NCBI RefSeq assembly: GCF_029168945.1
Contig: NC_083604.1
Coordinates: forward strand, 8,982,812-9,046,811
Direction of reading: 5' to 3'
DNA from: Cannabis sativa
Lineage: Eukaryota; Streptophyta; Magnoliopsida; Rosales; Cannabaceae
DNA length: 64,000 bases
This document shows positions 25,721 to 36,200 of this stretch, piece by piece. The stretch's first letter is position 1. The number at the start of each line of letters is the position of its first letter. Position numbers and translations under genes: made by a program. The notes under the pieces are model-generated. The model ran no database searches and was not told the DNA's origin. It was given only the letters and a program-made list of their open reading frames with translations.

Positions 25721-28700
25721 TTACCGAAACAACTTCGCTAAACTTGAATTGAAAAGTAGAACTTGTTGCCCAGGTTGAAACTCCTTCCTAACTAAATTTC
25801 GGTCATGCCACCTTTTAGTTCTCTCTATATAGATCTTAGCGTTCTCATAAGCCTCATTCCGGAATTCTTCCAACTCATCCAACTGTAGTAATCTTTTCTG
25901 ACCAGCAGCCCTTAAATCCATGTTCAAAGTTTTCATTGCCCAATACGCCTTGTGTTTTAGCTCCACCGGTAGATGACAAGCCTTTCCAAACACCAATCGA
26001 TATGGTGACATTCCGATTGGCGTCTTGAACGCTGTTCTATAAGCCCACAATGCGTCATCCAACTTTCTTGACCAATCTTTCCTTGATCTCTGCACCGTTT
26101 TCTCCAGAATCATCTTTATTTCACGGTTAGAAATCTCAGCTTGGCCATTACTTTGCGGATGATAAGGTAGAGCGGTTCTATGACGAACACCATATCTCGA
26201 AAGGAGTGCTTCGAACTGTTTGTTGCAGAAGTGACTCCCTTCATCGCTTATGATTGCTCGAGGAGTTCCAAACCGAGTGAATATGTTCTTTTGAAGGAAC
26301 CGAAGAACTGTTTTACCGTCATTAGCTGGTGTGGCTGCAGCTTCCACCCATTTTGACACATAATCCACAGCTAATAGGATGTATAGATTGCTAAATGATG
26401 AAGGAAAAGGACCCATGAAGTCTATCCCCCATACATCAAACAATTCTACTTCCAAGATTCCTGTCAAAGGCATTTCGTTTCTCCTTGAGATGTTTCCTGT
26501 ACGCTGACACCAATCACATGCCTTCACAAAATTACTAGCGTCCTTGAAAAGTGTTGGCCAAAAGAATCCGCTCTGCAACACCTTGGCAGCTGTTCTAGTT
26601 CCACTAAAGTGTCCCCCACATGGTAGAGCATGACAGTGATTAAGAATAGAGTACATCTCCTCTTCGAGGGCACACACCTTCTTATTATCTCTGATTCGTA
26701 CACGGTCTTGTAGAGGATTGGCTCTTCCCGGTAGTAGTGTTTCACCTCGTAAAAGAATTTCTTTAGTTGTTGTCGAGATAACTCGTGAGGAGTGATATTG
26801 GTGACCAAGAAGTTAACATAATCGCATACCATGGTACCATCAAACTTTCCCTCACACTAAAGAGTTGTTCATCTAGAAATTGTTCATTTATTTGCACCTC
26901 TTTCGTATTCGACTTTCTTCCAAATTTCTAGTCTTGACAAGTGATCTGCTACTGTGTTCTCTGTACCCTTCTTATCTTTTATTTCTAGATCAAATTCTTG
27001 CAAAAGAAGAACCCATCGAATTAGTCTTGGTTTGGCATCCTTCTTAGTCATCAAGTACTTGATTGCAGAATGATCTGTATACACTATCACTTTATTGCCA
27101 ATCAAGTAGGGTCGAAATTTGTCACATGCGAACACTATAGCCAGCATCTCTTTTTCTGTAGTAGCGTAATTCAGTTGGGCATCATTAAAGGTTTTGCTTG
27201 CATAGTAAATAGTTCTGAATACCTTGTCAACCCGTTGTCCCAACACTGCTCCAATCGCATAATCACTTGCATCGCACATGATTTCAAAAGGTAATTCCCA
27301 GTTTGGCGTAGTCACGATCGGTGCTGAGATTAACTTATCCTTGAGAATCTGGAATGCTTCAAGACAATCTTTCCCAAATTCAAAAGGTACGCCACTAGCG
27401 AGAAGATTAGATAGCGGTTTGGCAACTTTGGAGAAGTCTTTGATAAATCTTCTGTAGAACCCGGCATGACCCAAGAAGCTTCGAACTCCCTTAACTGAAA
27501 TTGGAGGAGGCAAGTTCTCAATTGTAGATACTTTGGCTCTATCAACCTCAATACCTTCTTTCGAGATTTTGTGTCCCAAAGCCACTATTCCTTCCGTAAC
27601 CATGAAATGGCATTTTTCCCGATTCAACACCAAATTAGAATCTTCACACCTTGTTAAGACCAATTCAAGTTGCTTAAACATTGGTCAAACGATGAACCAA
27701 ACCTTTGAAAAATCATCCATGAACACCTCGATGCATTTTTCTATTAGATGCGAAAATATGGCCATCATACACCTCCTCGAAATATTCTTTGGAGCATTAC
27801 ACATGCCCAAATGGCATTCGTCGAAAAGCAAAAGTGCACGTATGGACATGTGAATGTTGTTTTCTCTTGATCCTGCAGTGCTATAGCTATTTGGTGATAC
27901 CACCGAGTACCCATCAAGGAAACAATAGTACTCTTGACCTCGCCAACTTGTCTAACATCCGATCAATGAATGGGAGTGGAAAGTGATCTTTTCTTGTGGC
28001 CTTGTTGAGTTTCCGTAGTCAATGCAAATTCTCCATCCCGTGATGTTCCGGTTGGGATGAGTTCATTCTTTTCATTCTTCACCACCGTCATCCCTCCTTT
28101 CTTTGGAACAACACTGGAATTTGGACTTACATTTACTTCTCCGAAATAGGATACGCTACCCGGCATCTAACCACTTTAAGACTTCTTTTCGACAACCTCC
28201 TTCATCGGTGGATTTAATCTTCGTTTCGTGCATCAATGGTAGGCTTCACTCCTTCCTCCATTAAGATTCTCGTGTGCATTACGGTTGAGGGTGATCCTTT
28301 AATATCCGCTAGAGTCCATCCAATGGCTTTCTTATGCTTCCTTAGAACCCGTAATAGCTTGTCTCGTCTCTACGGAAGATAGGGAAGATGCCACAATGAC
28401 GGGAAGTGTCTTACTTTCTCCCAAATATTCATACCCTGAGATGCTCGGTAGGACTTTTAACTCTAGTTGAGGAGGTTTTTTCGGTAGATGGGGTAGGCTT
28501 TGTTGGTATGACTCCTAACTCTTCATAGTATCTTCTATTCAACGGTCCATAAGAGTCGAGCCACATAGCATACTCATAAGCTTCCTTACCGTCTTGTTCC
28601 ACCACCTCTCTTGTACCAAAGTCGGATTAAGAGGGTCTTCAATATGCGTCTTTGTCTCCACCAATGGTGATCCACCACATCAATTGCAAAACAATTGTCA

Positions 28701-30618
28701 TGGCGAAGTAGGGTAGGTCATTGCCTGAAAGCACATTAAATACAACTTCATCTCCTTGCACCCTAAGCTTTAACTCTCCTTTCGAACATCAATCGTTGCT
28801 TTCCTGTTGCCAAGAAAGGTCTCCCCGAGATGATGTAGAACATTCTTGTCTTCTTCCATATCCGGAACAATGAAGTCAATTTGGAAAGATGAACTTGTCA
28901 ACTTTTACTAACACATCCTCAATGACTCCTCTAGGATGAGCTAGTGATCGATCCGCCAATTGAAGAGTTACCGTGGTTGGCTTTGCTTCACCCGCTGCCT
29001 CTTTTAAACAACGACAAAGGCATTAAGTTTATACTGCTCCCAAATCACATAGTGCATTTATTCCTTCAATTTTTCCAATAGTACAAGGAATAGTGAAGCT
29101 CCCCGGATCTCGAGCTTTGGAGGGAGTTTCTTCGTAGAATAGCGCTACACTCTTCGGTTAGAGCCTTTGTCTCATAATCTTCCATCTTCCTCTTCTTTGA
29201 CAAAATTTCCTTCATAAACTTCACATAACTTGGCATCTGCTCTAGAGCTTCAACAAAAGGAATGTTAATGTGAAGTCTTTTGAAGACTTCAAGAAACTTG
29301 GTGAACTGCTTGTCTAAGCTTGACTTTCTGAGCCTACGAGGATAGGGTATTTTCACATGATGATCAATGCTTAATAGGTGGAGATTATGGTAGTCTTGAG
29401 CTTTCGATGAGCTTTCTCTGTTGTTGGTGTTGGTGTTTGCACCGGTTGAACGGTTATTTCTTCATCTACCTCAACCGGTTGTGGTAACTCGGGCCCATCA
29501 TACTTCTTACCGCTCCTCGTGGTAATTGCCTTGCGCTTTCTTTAGATTAACTTCGGTTGTGCTAGGCAAGTTTCCTTGAGGGCGGTTGCTACCCGAGTTG
29601 CTAGCCGGCCCATCCGAGTGCAGTGTCTTTAATTGAAGATCTAGTTTCGTCATAAACTGAGCAAGAAATCCGTTTTGCAAACTAGAATTTCCACCGGAGG
29701 CTTTGCCGATTAAACCGTTGGTTCCGATTGCGTCCGATAGAACCCACCGTTTCTTCGGTTGTTATACGTTGAACCCATAATTGTTGTTGTTGTTGTTACG
29801 TGAAAATCTCCAATGGCCTTAGCTTCATCCATTGGCAAATCATCCACATCTGCTTGACACTCCGAAAAGTGATGACTTCCTCCACATAACTCACAAACAA
29901 TTTGGGCTTGTTTAAGCTTGCCCCGCAATTAGCTTTGTCCCAATGCCTCAACTCGAGCCGTTAACTTTGTGATGGCATCAACTTCTAACACACCGGCCTA
30001 CCTTCTTAGATTGACTCCTTTCGCTGGCCACTCGCTGGTTGTTTGCAGAGCCATCTCCTCCAATAGATCATACGCCTCATTAGCACTCTTTCTCATAAAA
30101 GCTCCGCCCGCCGCCGCATCTATTAGAGTTCTAAGTATTACCAACCAACCCGTTGTGTAGAAGTTGTGAACCAAGATCCACTTCTCTATACCATGATGAG
30201 GACACCTCCCCGATCGGATCTTTAAACCTCTCCCAAGCCTCATGGAGAGATTCATTATCTTGTTGGCGAAGTTATTGATTTCTCCTCTCGCTTTGCGTAC
30301 TTCGCCGGAGGAAAGAACTTTGACAAGAATTTTGTTGCGCATCATTCCAGTGGCAATAGAGTTGGGGTGGCAAAGAGTTCAACCAACTCTTGGCTCGTTC
30401 TCTGAGTGAGAATGGAAACAATCTCAGTCGAATGGCATCATCGCTAACTCCATTAACTTTAAAAGTTTCACAGAGTTCCATGAAGTTAGAGAGATGCAAA
30501 TTAGGATCTTCAGAAGGTAGGCCACCAAACTGAACTGAAGACTGCACCATTTGAAGGATGGCAGGTTTAATCTCGAAGTTGTTTGCATCCTTCTTGCGTG
30601 CCTAATACATGACCGCAC
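25721..30618 (-). pseudogene. Athila-like gag-pol: gag, CCHC, protease, RT, RNase H, integrase, with many frame breaks
   Basis: Reading minus: gag around 30618-30000 ([15 protein letters not shown]); zinc knuckle C-E-L-C-G-G-S-H-H-F-S-E-C at about 29890; protease core near 29070 with A-L-C-D-L-G-A; RT around 28166-27680 with catalytic F-M-D-D at about 27725; RT thumb and RNase H at 27681-26884 ([19 protein letters not shown]); integrase at 26832-25721 with an H-H-C-C zinc region (C-D-W-C-Q-R-T-G) and [16 protein letters not shown] and a downstream Glu ([10 protein letters not shown]). The RNase H and integrase cores are long open frames, while gag, protease and N-terminal RT are broken by many small indels. 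The product cannot be made as one polyprotein. Confidence 0.9.
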
Positions 30619-30991
30619 TCCCGTCGAGTAGGGAGAATGTAATCTCTCAAGCTACGACCATTAGCTTGATCTTCCATGCCGCCTCCATTATTACCGGTTA
30701 TTACCCCCATTGTTTCCAACATTATTGTTCACATTGGCGACCATGATTTACGATGTTTCAGCGATTGCCGAAACTCTTTCTTGCCTTTTGTTCTTTCGAT
30801 TCCTCCCCGCAAGTTTTCTCGATTTCGGGATCAACCAGTAATATGATTGCTTGTCCTTGACGGCGCATACACTTAGGATTCCTGAAATAGATCAAGAAAA
30901 TATTGCAAGAAAAAGGTTAGAAAATCAGCAAGAGAAAATATACCAAAGTAGAAGTTAGTATAATTTTATGTAATATTAATCTTTAAACAAT

Positions 30992-31009
30992 TCCCCGGCA
31001 ACGGCGCCA
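30992..31009 (-). other. Primer-binding site, tRNA-Asp type
   Basis: On the minus strand TGGCGCCGTTGCCGGGGA lies six bases inside the 5' LTR. It is complementary to the 3' end of plant tRNA-Asp, the primer commonly used by Athila-type elements. Confidence 0.85.
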
Positions 31010-31015
31010 AAAACT

Positions 31016-32211
31016 TGTTATTGAATTTATAATCACTACGCAAGTATACGCAATCAAGTAGTACACTCACACAGGTGAGGTCGAACCACAGGGAATTGGA
31101 CTAATTACTACTAAATTATACTATTGATTCTATCTGGTAAAAGAATACTTTTTATGAATTAAATAAAACAATTCAGAAAATTAAAACTAACTAAAGGAAG
31201 ATTAATCAAGATAAGAAAATAGGGAGACGAATCCTGTTGTTAAGTTACCAAGGTTAATGTTTAAATGCTATCCTTCTCTTGAAGTGAATGACAGATTATG
31301 AATTAACCTAGCTCTTTTGAGATCTTACAGGTTCTAAATCTCATGCTCTCTAATTAATTTCTTAATTAAACTAACATGAAATCAGCATTAAGCAATAATC
31401 TAAATGTCACAAAGGCTATGTAAATACTTTCGTTTCACATCAAAACCTAGACTATCCAATTTTAGCATTCTCAATTCTCACTTTTCAGATTTTGAATTGA
31501 GATCATAAAACATGTAAAAGGTGATCAATCTTGCACATGGAAATTAAACACAAATATGAATAGAATTCACAATCAAGATGGAGGAATGGCAATTAATCAT
31601 TAACTAGGAAAAACTTAAACAACATTCATCATTCTCCCTAAATAGGAGTTTAGTTCAAAACATCCATAATCAAATCCATAATTAACATTGAAATAGAAAA
31701 GAACATAGAAAAATTAAAGAGAAGAGAAAGAACTAGTTGAAGCAATTGATCCGGGTCGCCACAAGCCGCTCTTCTAGCCTCCTTCTTTGTTTCTAGGGTT
31801 CCAATTCTGAATACTCTCTATTTTTCACGAACCCTTGCTATTTAAACCAATTCACATCTTCAAAATTCGTGAAATTACGAAATTGCCCAAAAATCCCGTC
31901 ATAAGGGTCCCCGTCGCGACTGGCAAAGCCCCCGTCGCGACGGGAGTTCAGCATCGAATTTTTGAAAACTTTCTGTCAGTTCCCGTCGCGACTGGCAAAT
32001 TCCCCGTCGCGACGGGAATAGGCAGCAACACCAATTTTGGTTTTTCTTCTCGATTCTTTCACCGTTTTTCCTCAATTCTTGTACATACTTTCTTTAAATG
32101 CCCGAGGACCTGAAACAAAAGAATCAAGCGTAATATAGCCCTAAAACTAGAAACAAAGAGTGAAAACTAACCGAAATATGACCCGAATCTTAGACTAATT
32201 TTAGCCTAACA
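31016..32211 (-). repeat. Athila-like element 5' LTR (right)
   Basis: 1196 bp, TGTTATTG...CCTAACA, nearly identical to the left LTR. It carries the palindrome pairs at about 31909-32015. Followed by target duplication ATTTT. Confidence 0.93.
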
Positions 32212-32216
32212 ATTTT

Positions 32217-32393
32217 CATTTGTTTTTGCAGGGTTGATAGATAAACTGGTTTCCTAGTGAGGACACGAGCAAGGAGGCAATAATCTTCAGTCGCATCCAA
32301 AGTGGGGGACTCTTCCTCATCAAAAGTAAGTATTGATTCCTCCTCTTCTTCTAAATTGATAATACCTTTCATTTTATGAGTTAAGGGATCCAT
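32217..32393 (-). pseudogene. LINE-1 ORF1, N-terminal fragment
   Basis: M-D-P-L-T-H-K-M-K-G-I-I-N-L-E-E-E-E-E-S opens at 32393 and runs to the right end of the nested Athila-like element. In many plant LINEs, ORF1 begins with a similar acidic leader. The reading continues on the other side of the insertion at 21577, so the LTR element interrupts one gene. Sequence upstream (about 32394-32558) would be the LINE 5' untranslated region. Confidence 0.8.
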
Positions 32394-32570
32394 GGTATTG
32401 GCAAAAGTTGATAATCAGGGGCAAGAAAAGGGTTTGTGGGGTTGAAGATGATCTACAGAAAACCAAAAATGGGTAAAAAAACCGTAAAGGAAAATAACTG
32501 CCTTGGAGCAAACAAACGGCAGACGCTCTATAATTATAAAAATAACCGTTGATGTTTCATATCTTGTCAA

Positions 32571-33068
32571 AATTAAATTTCTTAATATGCATAATGGAAA
32601 TATAACCTATAAAATTAGGTATAAATTAAAAAGTAATAAAATAAAAGTAAAATTTAAAATAGGAAATAAAAAATAGGTGTAGAGTGTAATTTTCTCCACT
32701 TTTAAAACATACAAATTTAGCATTTCATGAGTTTGTTGCATTTTTTTTTTAAAAAAATTACTCTAAGTACTAACTTTTTTCTAAACTTTACATTTAGATC
32801 TAGGTACTACTTAAGTGTAATTTTCTCACTTTCTCTCTCAAACTTTATATTAATAATATGATAAATGAAATCATAATAACTTTAAAATTTGTTATATATA
32901 AATAGGTTTTTGGAAATAGTAGTAGTCTATATATAACTGATTAATGATCAATTAAAAAAAATACAATAGTTAGATATTCAAGACTATACATGTTGCTATC
33001 TTTCATCCAAAAGCACAATTACACAATTTAAACATTGTTGATTATGTAATATTGATTTTTTTTTTATG
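32571..33068. other. AT-rich spacer between LINE-1 and LINE-2
   Basis: No gene or element recognised. Contains AT-rich runs and a T9/A7 tract near 32741-32757. Ends at the probable LINE-2 target duplication ATTATAAG (33069-33076). Confidence 0.5.
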
Positions 33069-33218
33069 ATTATAAGTTTTTTTTTAGATGAAATATCAAC
33101 TTTATTGAATAATTTAACATTCTGAATACAAAAGATGTAAGAGTTTACCAGAAATAGAAATATCAGAAATGCTACGATCAGATAAATACCGAGAATGTCT
33201 AGCAACATAATGTGCTAC

Positions 33219-36200
33219 TCAGTTTGCTGATCGTCTAGTGAAAAATAAATTAACATTTGGGAGGGTAGATAACAAAAGTTGGCAGTCTTTGATTAAAAGG
33301 CCAAAAGTGGACCTCATTGCTTGGTTGCTTCGAATAGCTTGTACTGAAACAAGATTGTCCGTCTCAATTCGAACATATTGCCAATTATTGGTCTTTACCC
33401 AACTGACCCAAGGCTTCAATGACTTCAGCAGCATATCTTCCGCCATGGCAACCAGCCCGTGCTGTAACAAGGTGACCAAGATGGTTTTGGGCAACAATTC
33501 TGAAACCATACTTATTGTCGCTATCAAAGAGTGTTGCATTTACATTAATCTTGATTGTATTTTCTACGGGTCTAGACCATGACTCAGCGCCATCACCGAT
33601 GATTTCTAGACAGATTGATGACAATGAAATTTTATCCTGAGCTTTATTCCAGTGATCAAGAGCTACTTGTGCAGAAGTAAGCACGTCATTAAAAGAGGAG
33701 TATTTCTTTTTCCAAACAACCTTGTTCCTAGCCTTCCAGATTGCCCAGCTATACATGGCAATAAGACAAATCATATCAGATTCAGCTTGCTTAAAGATGG
33801 TCTCCAACCAATTGCCGAAAGAAACGCCAGGATAAAAAACTGCTGGAGTTGCACATTGGCTCCAACAATCAAATGCAAACGGGTAAGAGATGAGGGCATG
33901 GCTGATGGTTTCAGGTTGTAGATTACAAATAGGGCAAGTGACAGAAATATCGACATGCTTGATCACTAGTTTGACACAAGTTGGTAATGTACCTGTAACG
34001 GCTCTCCACAAAAAGTTTTGGACTTTTGGGGGAACCTTCAATTGCCATAGTTGCCGCCAGAAGTTCGAGTTTGCAACCATCTCTTCGGTGCGCTTTTGTT
34101 GTTGCTCTGTTATAAGCACTTTTGACCGAGAACTCGCCCGTTCTTTCCCCCTCCCAAGACCATGTATCAATGGAGACATTTGAGCTTAGTGGCATGCCCA
34201 AAATAATATCAACATCTTGATTATTGAACATATCTCGTACAAGGTCATTGTCCTAAGAGCGGCTATGCACATGAAAAAGGGATCTAACATGTTGGTTCAT
34301 TAAACCAGGGTGTATTGTTGAAACATATGGGTTATCTTGTACAGGTAGCCACGGGTGGTTTAATATGCTTACTGTGTCTCCTGATTCGATTATTCTTCTG
34401 ACACCCGAATGGAGTAGATATTGGGTAGTCCAAATACCTCTCCAAACAAAGCTTGGGTTACTTCCTAGTTCTACTGACAAGAAATCAGAGTGGGGAAAGT
34501 ATCTAGCTTTATAGACTTTTCCAACAAGAGTATCTAGATTGCAAAGTAGACGCCAACCTTGTTTAGCGAGCATGGGAATATTGAAATCATGCAAGTGCCG
34601 AAAACCCATGCCACCATCGTATTTATGAGCAGCCATACGATCCCAAGACCTCCAAATAATACATTTCCCTTTACTAGAAGATGACTTCCACCAAAACCAG
34701 GCCATAAGTTTTTCAATTTCATTACATGTACCAAGTGGAAGGAGGAAAACACTCATAGCATATGTGGGGAGCGACTGAACAACAGTTTTGAAGAGAATTT
34801 CTTTGCCGGCACGAGAAAGAAGTCTTCCATCCCAACTATTAATTCTTGCAATTACCTTGGTCTTCAGAAATCCTAGTACAACATTTTTGTTTCTCCTAAT
34901 AATGTTTGGAAGTCCCAGATAGAGGCTTCTGTCAGAGGCTTCGGGCATATGGAGAATATCAAAAATCTGGACACTGGTTGCAAGACACGTATTAGGACTG
35001 AAGAACACCGTAGACTTAGAAAAGTTCACCTTTTGTCCAGATGTAGTTTCAAATTGATTGAGCAAGTTTGAGACATTGCCGGCAACACTAGTAGTTGATT
35101 GACAAAACAAATAGCTATTGTCTGTAAAGAACATATGAGTGATGGGTGGTGCCCCATGAGCCACCTTGCATCCTTGTAAAAGTCGTTAAGATTCAAACTT
35201 CTTGATAAGTGAAGAAAGACCTTCGGCACAGATGATAAAAAGATATGTCGAAAAAGGGTCACCCTGTCGAATACCTCTCGAAGGAATGATAGGACCCATA
35301 GTATGGCTTCCATGAATAACAGTATAATTGACGAAAAGACACATGCCATAATTAGATTAATCCACCTCTCGGCGAAACTCATACAAGCCATAACGAACCT
35401 AAGATAATCCCACTCCACACGGTCATAGGCCTTGCTCATATCTAGCTTGAGAGCCATAAAATCTTTTTTGCCTTTCGTCTTCCTCTTAAGATAATGCATC
35501 ACTTCAAACGCCACCATAACATTATTTGAATGAGACGTCCAGGAATGAAAGCGCTTTGGGTGTCAGAAATAACAAGGTCTATAAGGCTTCTCATACGGTT
35601 AGCAATAACTTTTGAAAGCACCTTATAAGCAACATTACAAAGAGCAATTGGTCGTAGATCACCCATGGAGGTGAAATTCTTCTTCTTAGGGATCAAAACC
35701 AAGTTTGTTTCATTCAACTCCCGCGGAAAACAGCCGGTATCAAAGAAATTAGTAACAAGCTTAACCAAATATGCTCTCACTGTTGGGTTTTATGCCCTAA
35801 ATAAAACTCATTTCAATATAATCAGATTTACTTATTAATATAGATCAGAAATAACATTTAATGTTGCATGGTTCACATGATTTATTTCATGATTATATGT
35901 ACATAATGTATAAATTCATCTGAAACCCTTTTCACATACTTGATCTTGTTTATTGTGTTGTCAACATATTGGAAAGTAAACATGACTATGTGAATAAAGT
36001 TTCCTAGATTTATCAGACACAGGGTTTTACTGATATGATAATCTACAATAGAGTTTACTTGCATTTGGAGAAATGCTATGTTCTTTCCAGAGCATTGGTT
36101 AAAGTAAAGCTCAGGTTGGATGCATGGAGTATCCATCGGAAGGGACCGATATTGAACTTTAACTTAGATTTATTAAACTTACCGTAATATCTATTCAAGT

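Larger units (their letters stand above)
21578..32211 (-). mobile_element. Athila-like Ty3/gypsy LTR retrotransposon (10.6 kb) nested in LINE-1
   Basis: Two near-identical LTRs (21578-22775 and 31016-32211) start TGTTATTGAATT and end AGCCTAACA. They are flanked by the 5-base duplication ATTTT at 21573-21577 and 32212-32216. The transcription sense is minus: the primer-binding site is next to the right LTR, the polypurine tract next to the left LTR. Internal order on the minus strand is gag, protease, RT, RNase H, integrase, a palindrome-bearing region, then an extra ORF, the arrangement of the Athila lineage. The few LTR differences (about 98-99% identity by eye) imply recent insertion, yet gag-pol has many frame breaks, so it was probably mobilised in trans or damaged at copying. 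Confidence 0.93.
15650..32558 (-). mobile_element. LINE-1: full-length L1-type retrotransposon, interrupted by a nested Athila-like element
   Basis: Reading minus: 5' end near 32558, ORF1 start at 32393, ORF1 and ORF2, then a 3' poly-A (T-run at about 15650-15660). Without the nested insert (21578-32211 plus its duplicated 5 bases) it is about 6.3 kb, normal for plant L1 elements. Probable target-site duplications are ATATCTTGTTAA at 15638-15649 and ATATCTTGTCAA at 32559-32570, one mismatch in 12. Both ORFs are broken by stops and frameshifts, so the copy is dead. It sits about 340 bp upstream of the RPL17 start codon. Confidence 0.85.

Noticed and set aside
27533..27986. Plus-strand open frames within the RT region
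   Set aside because: Shadows of the minus-strand Athila-like reverse transcriptase, whose F-M-D-D motif lies there.
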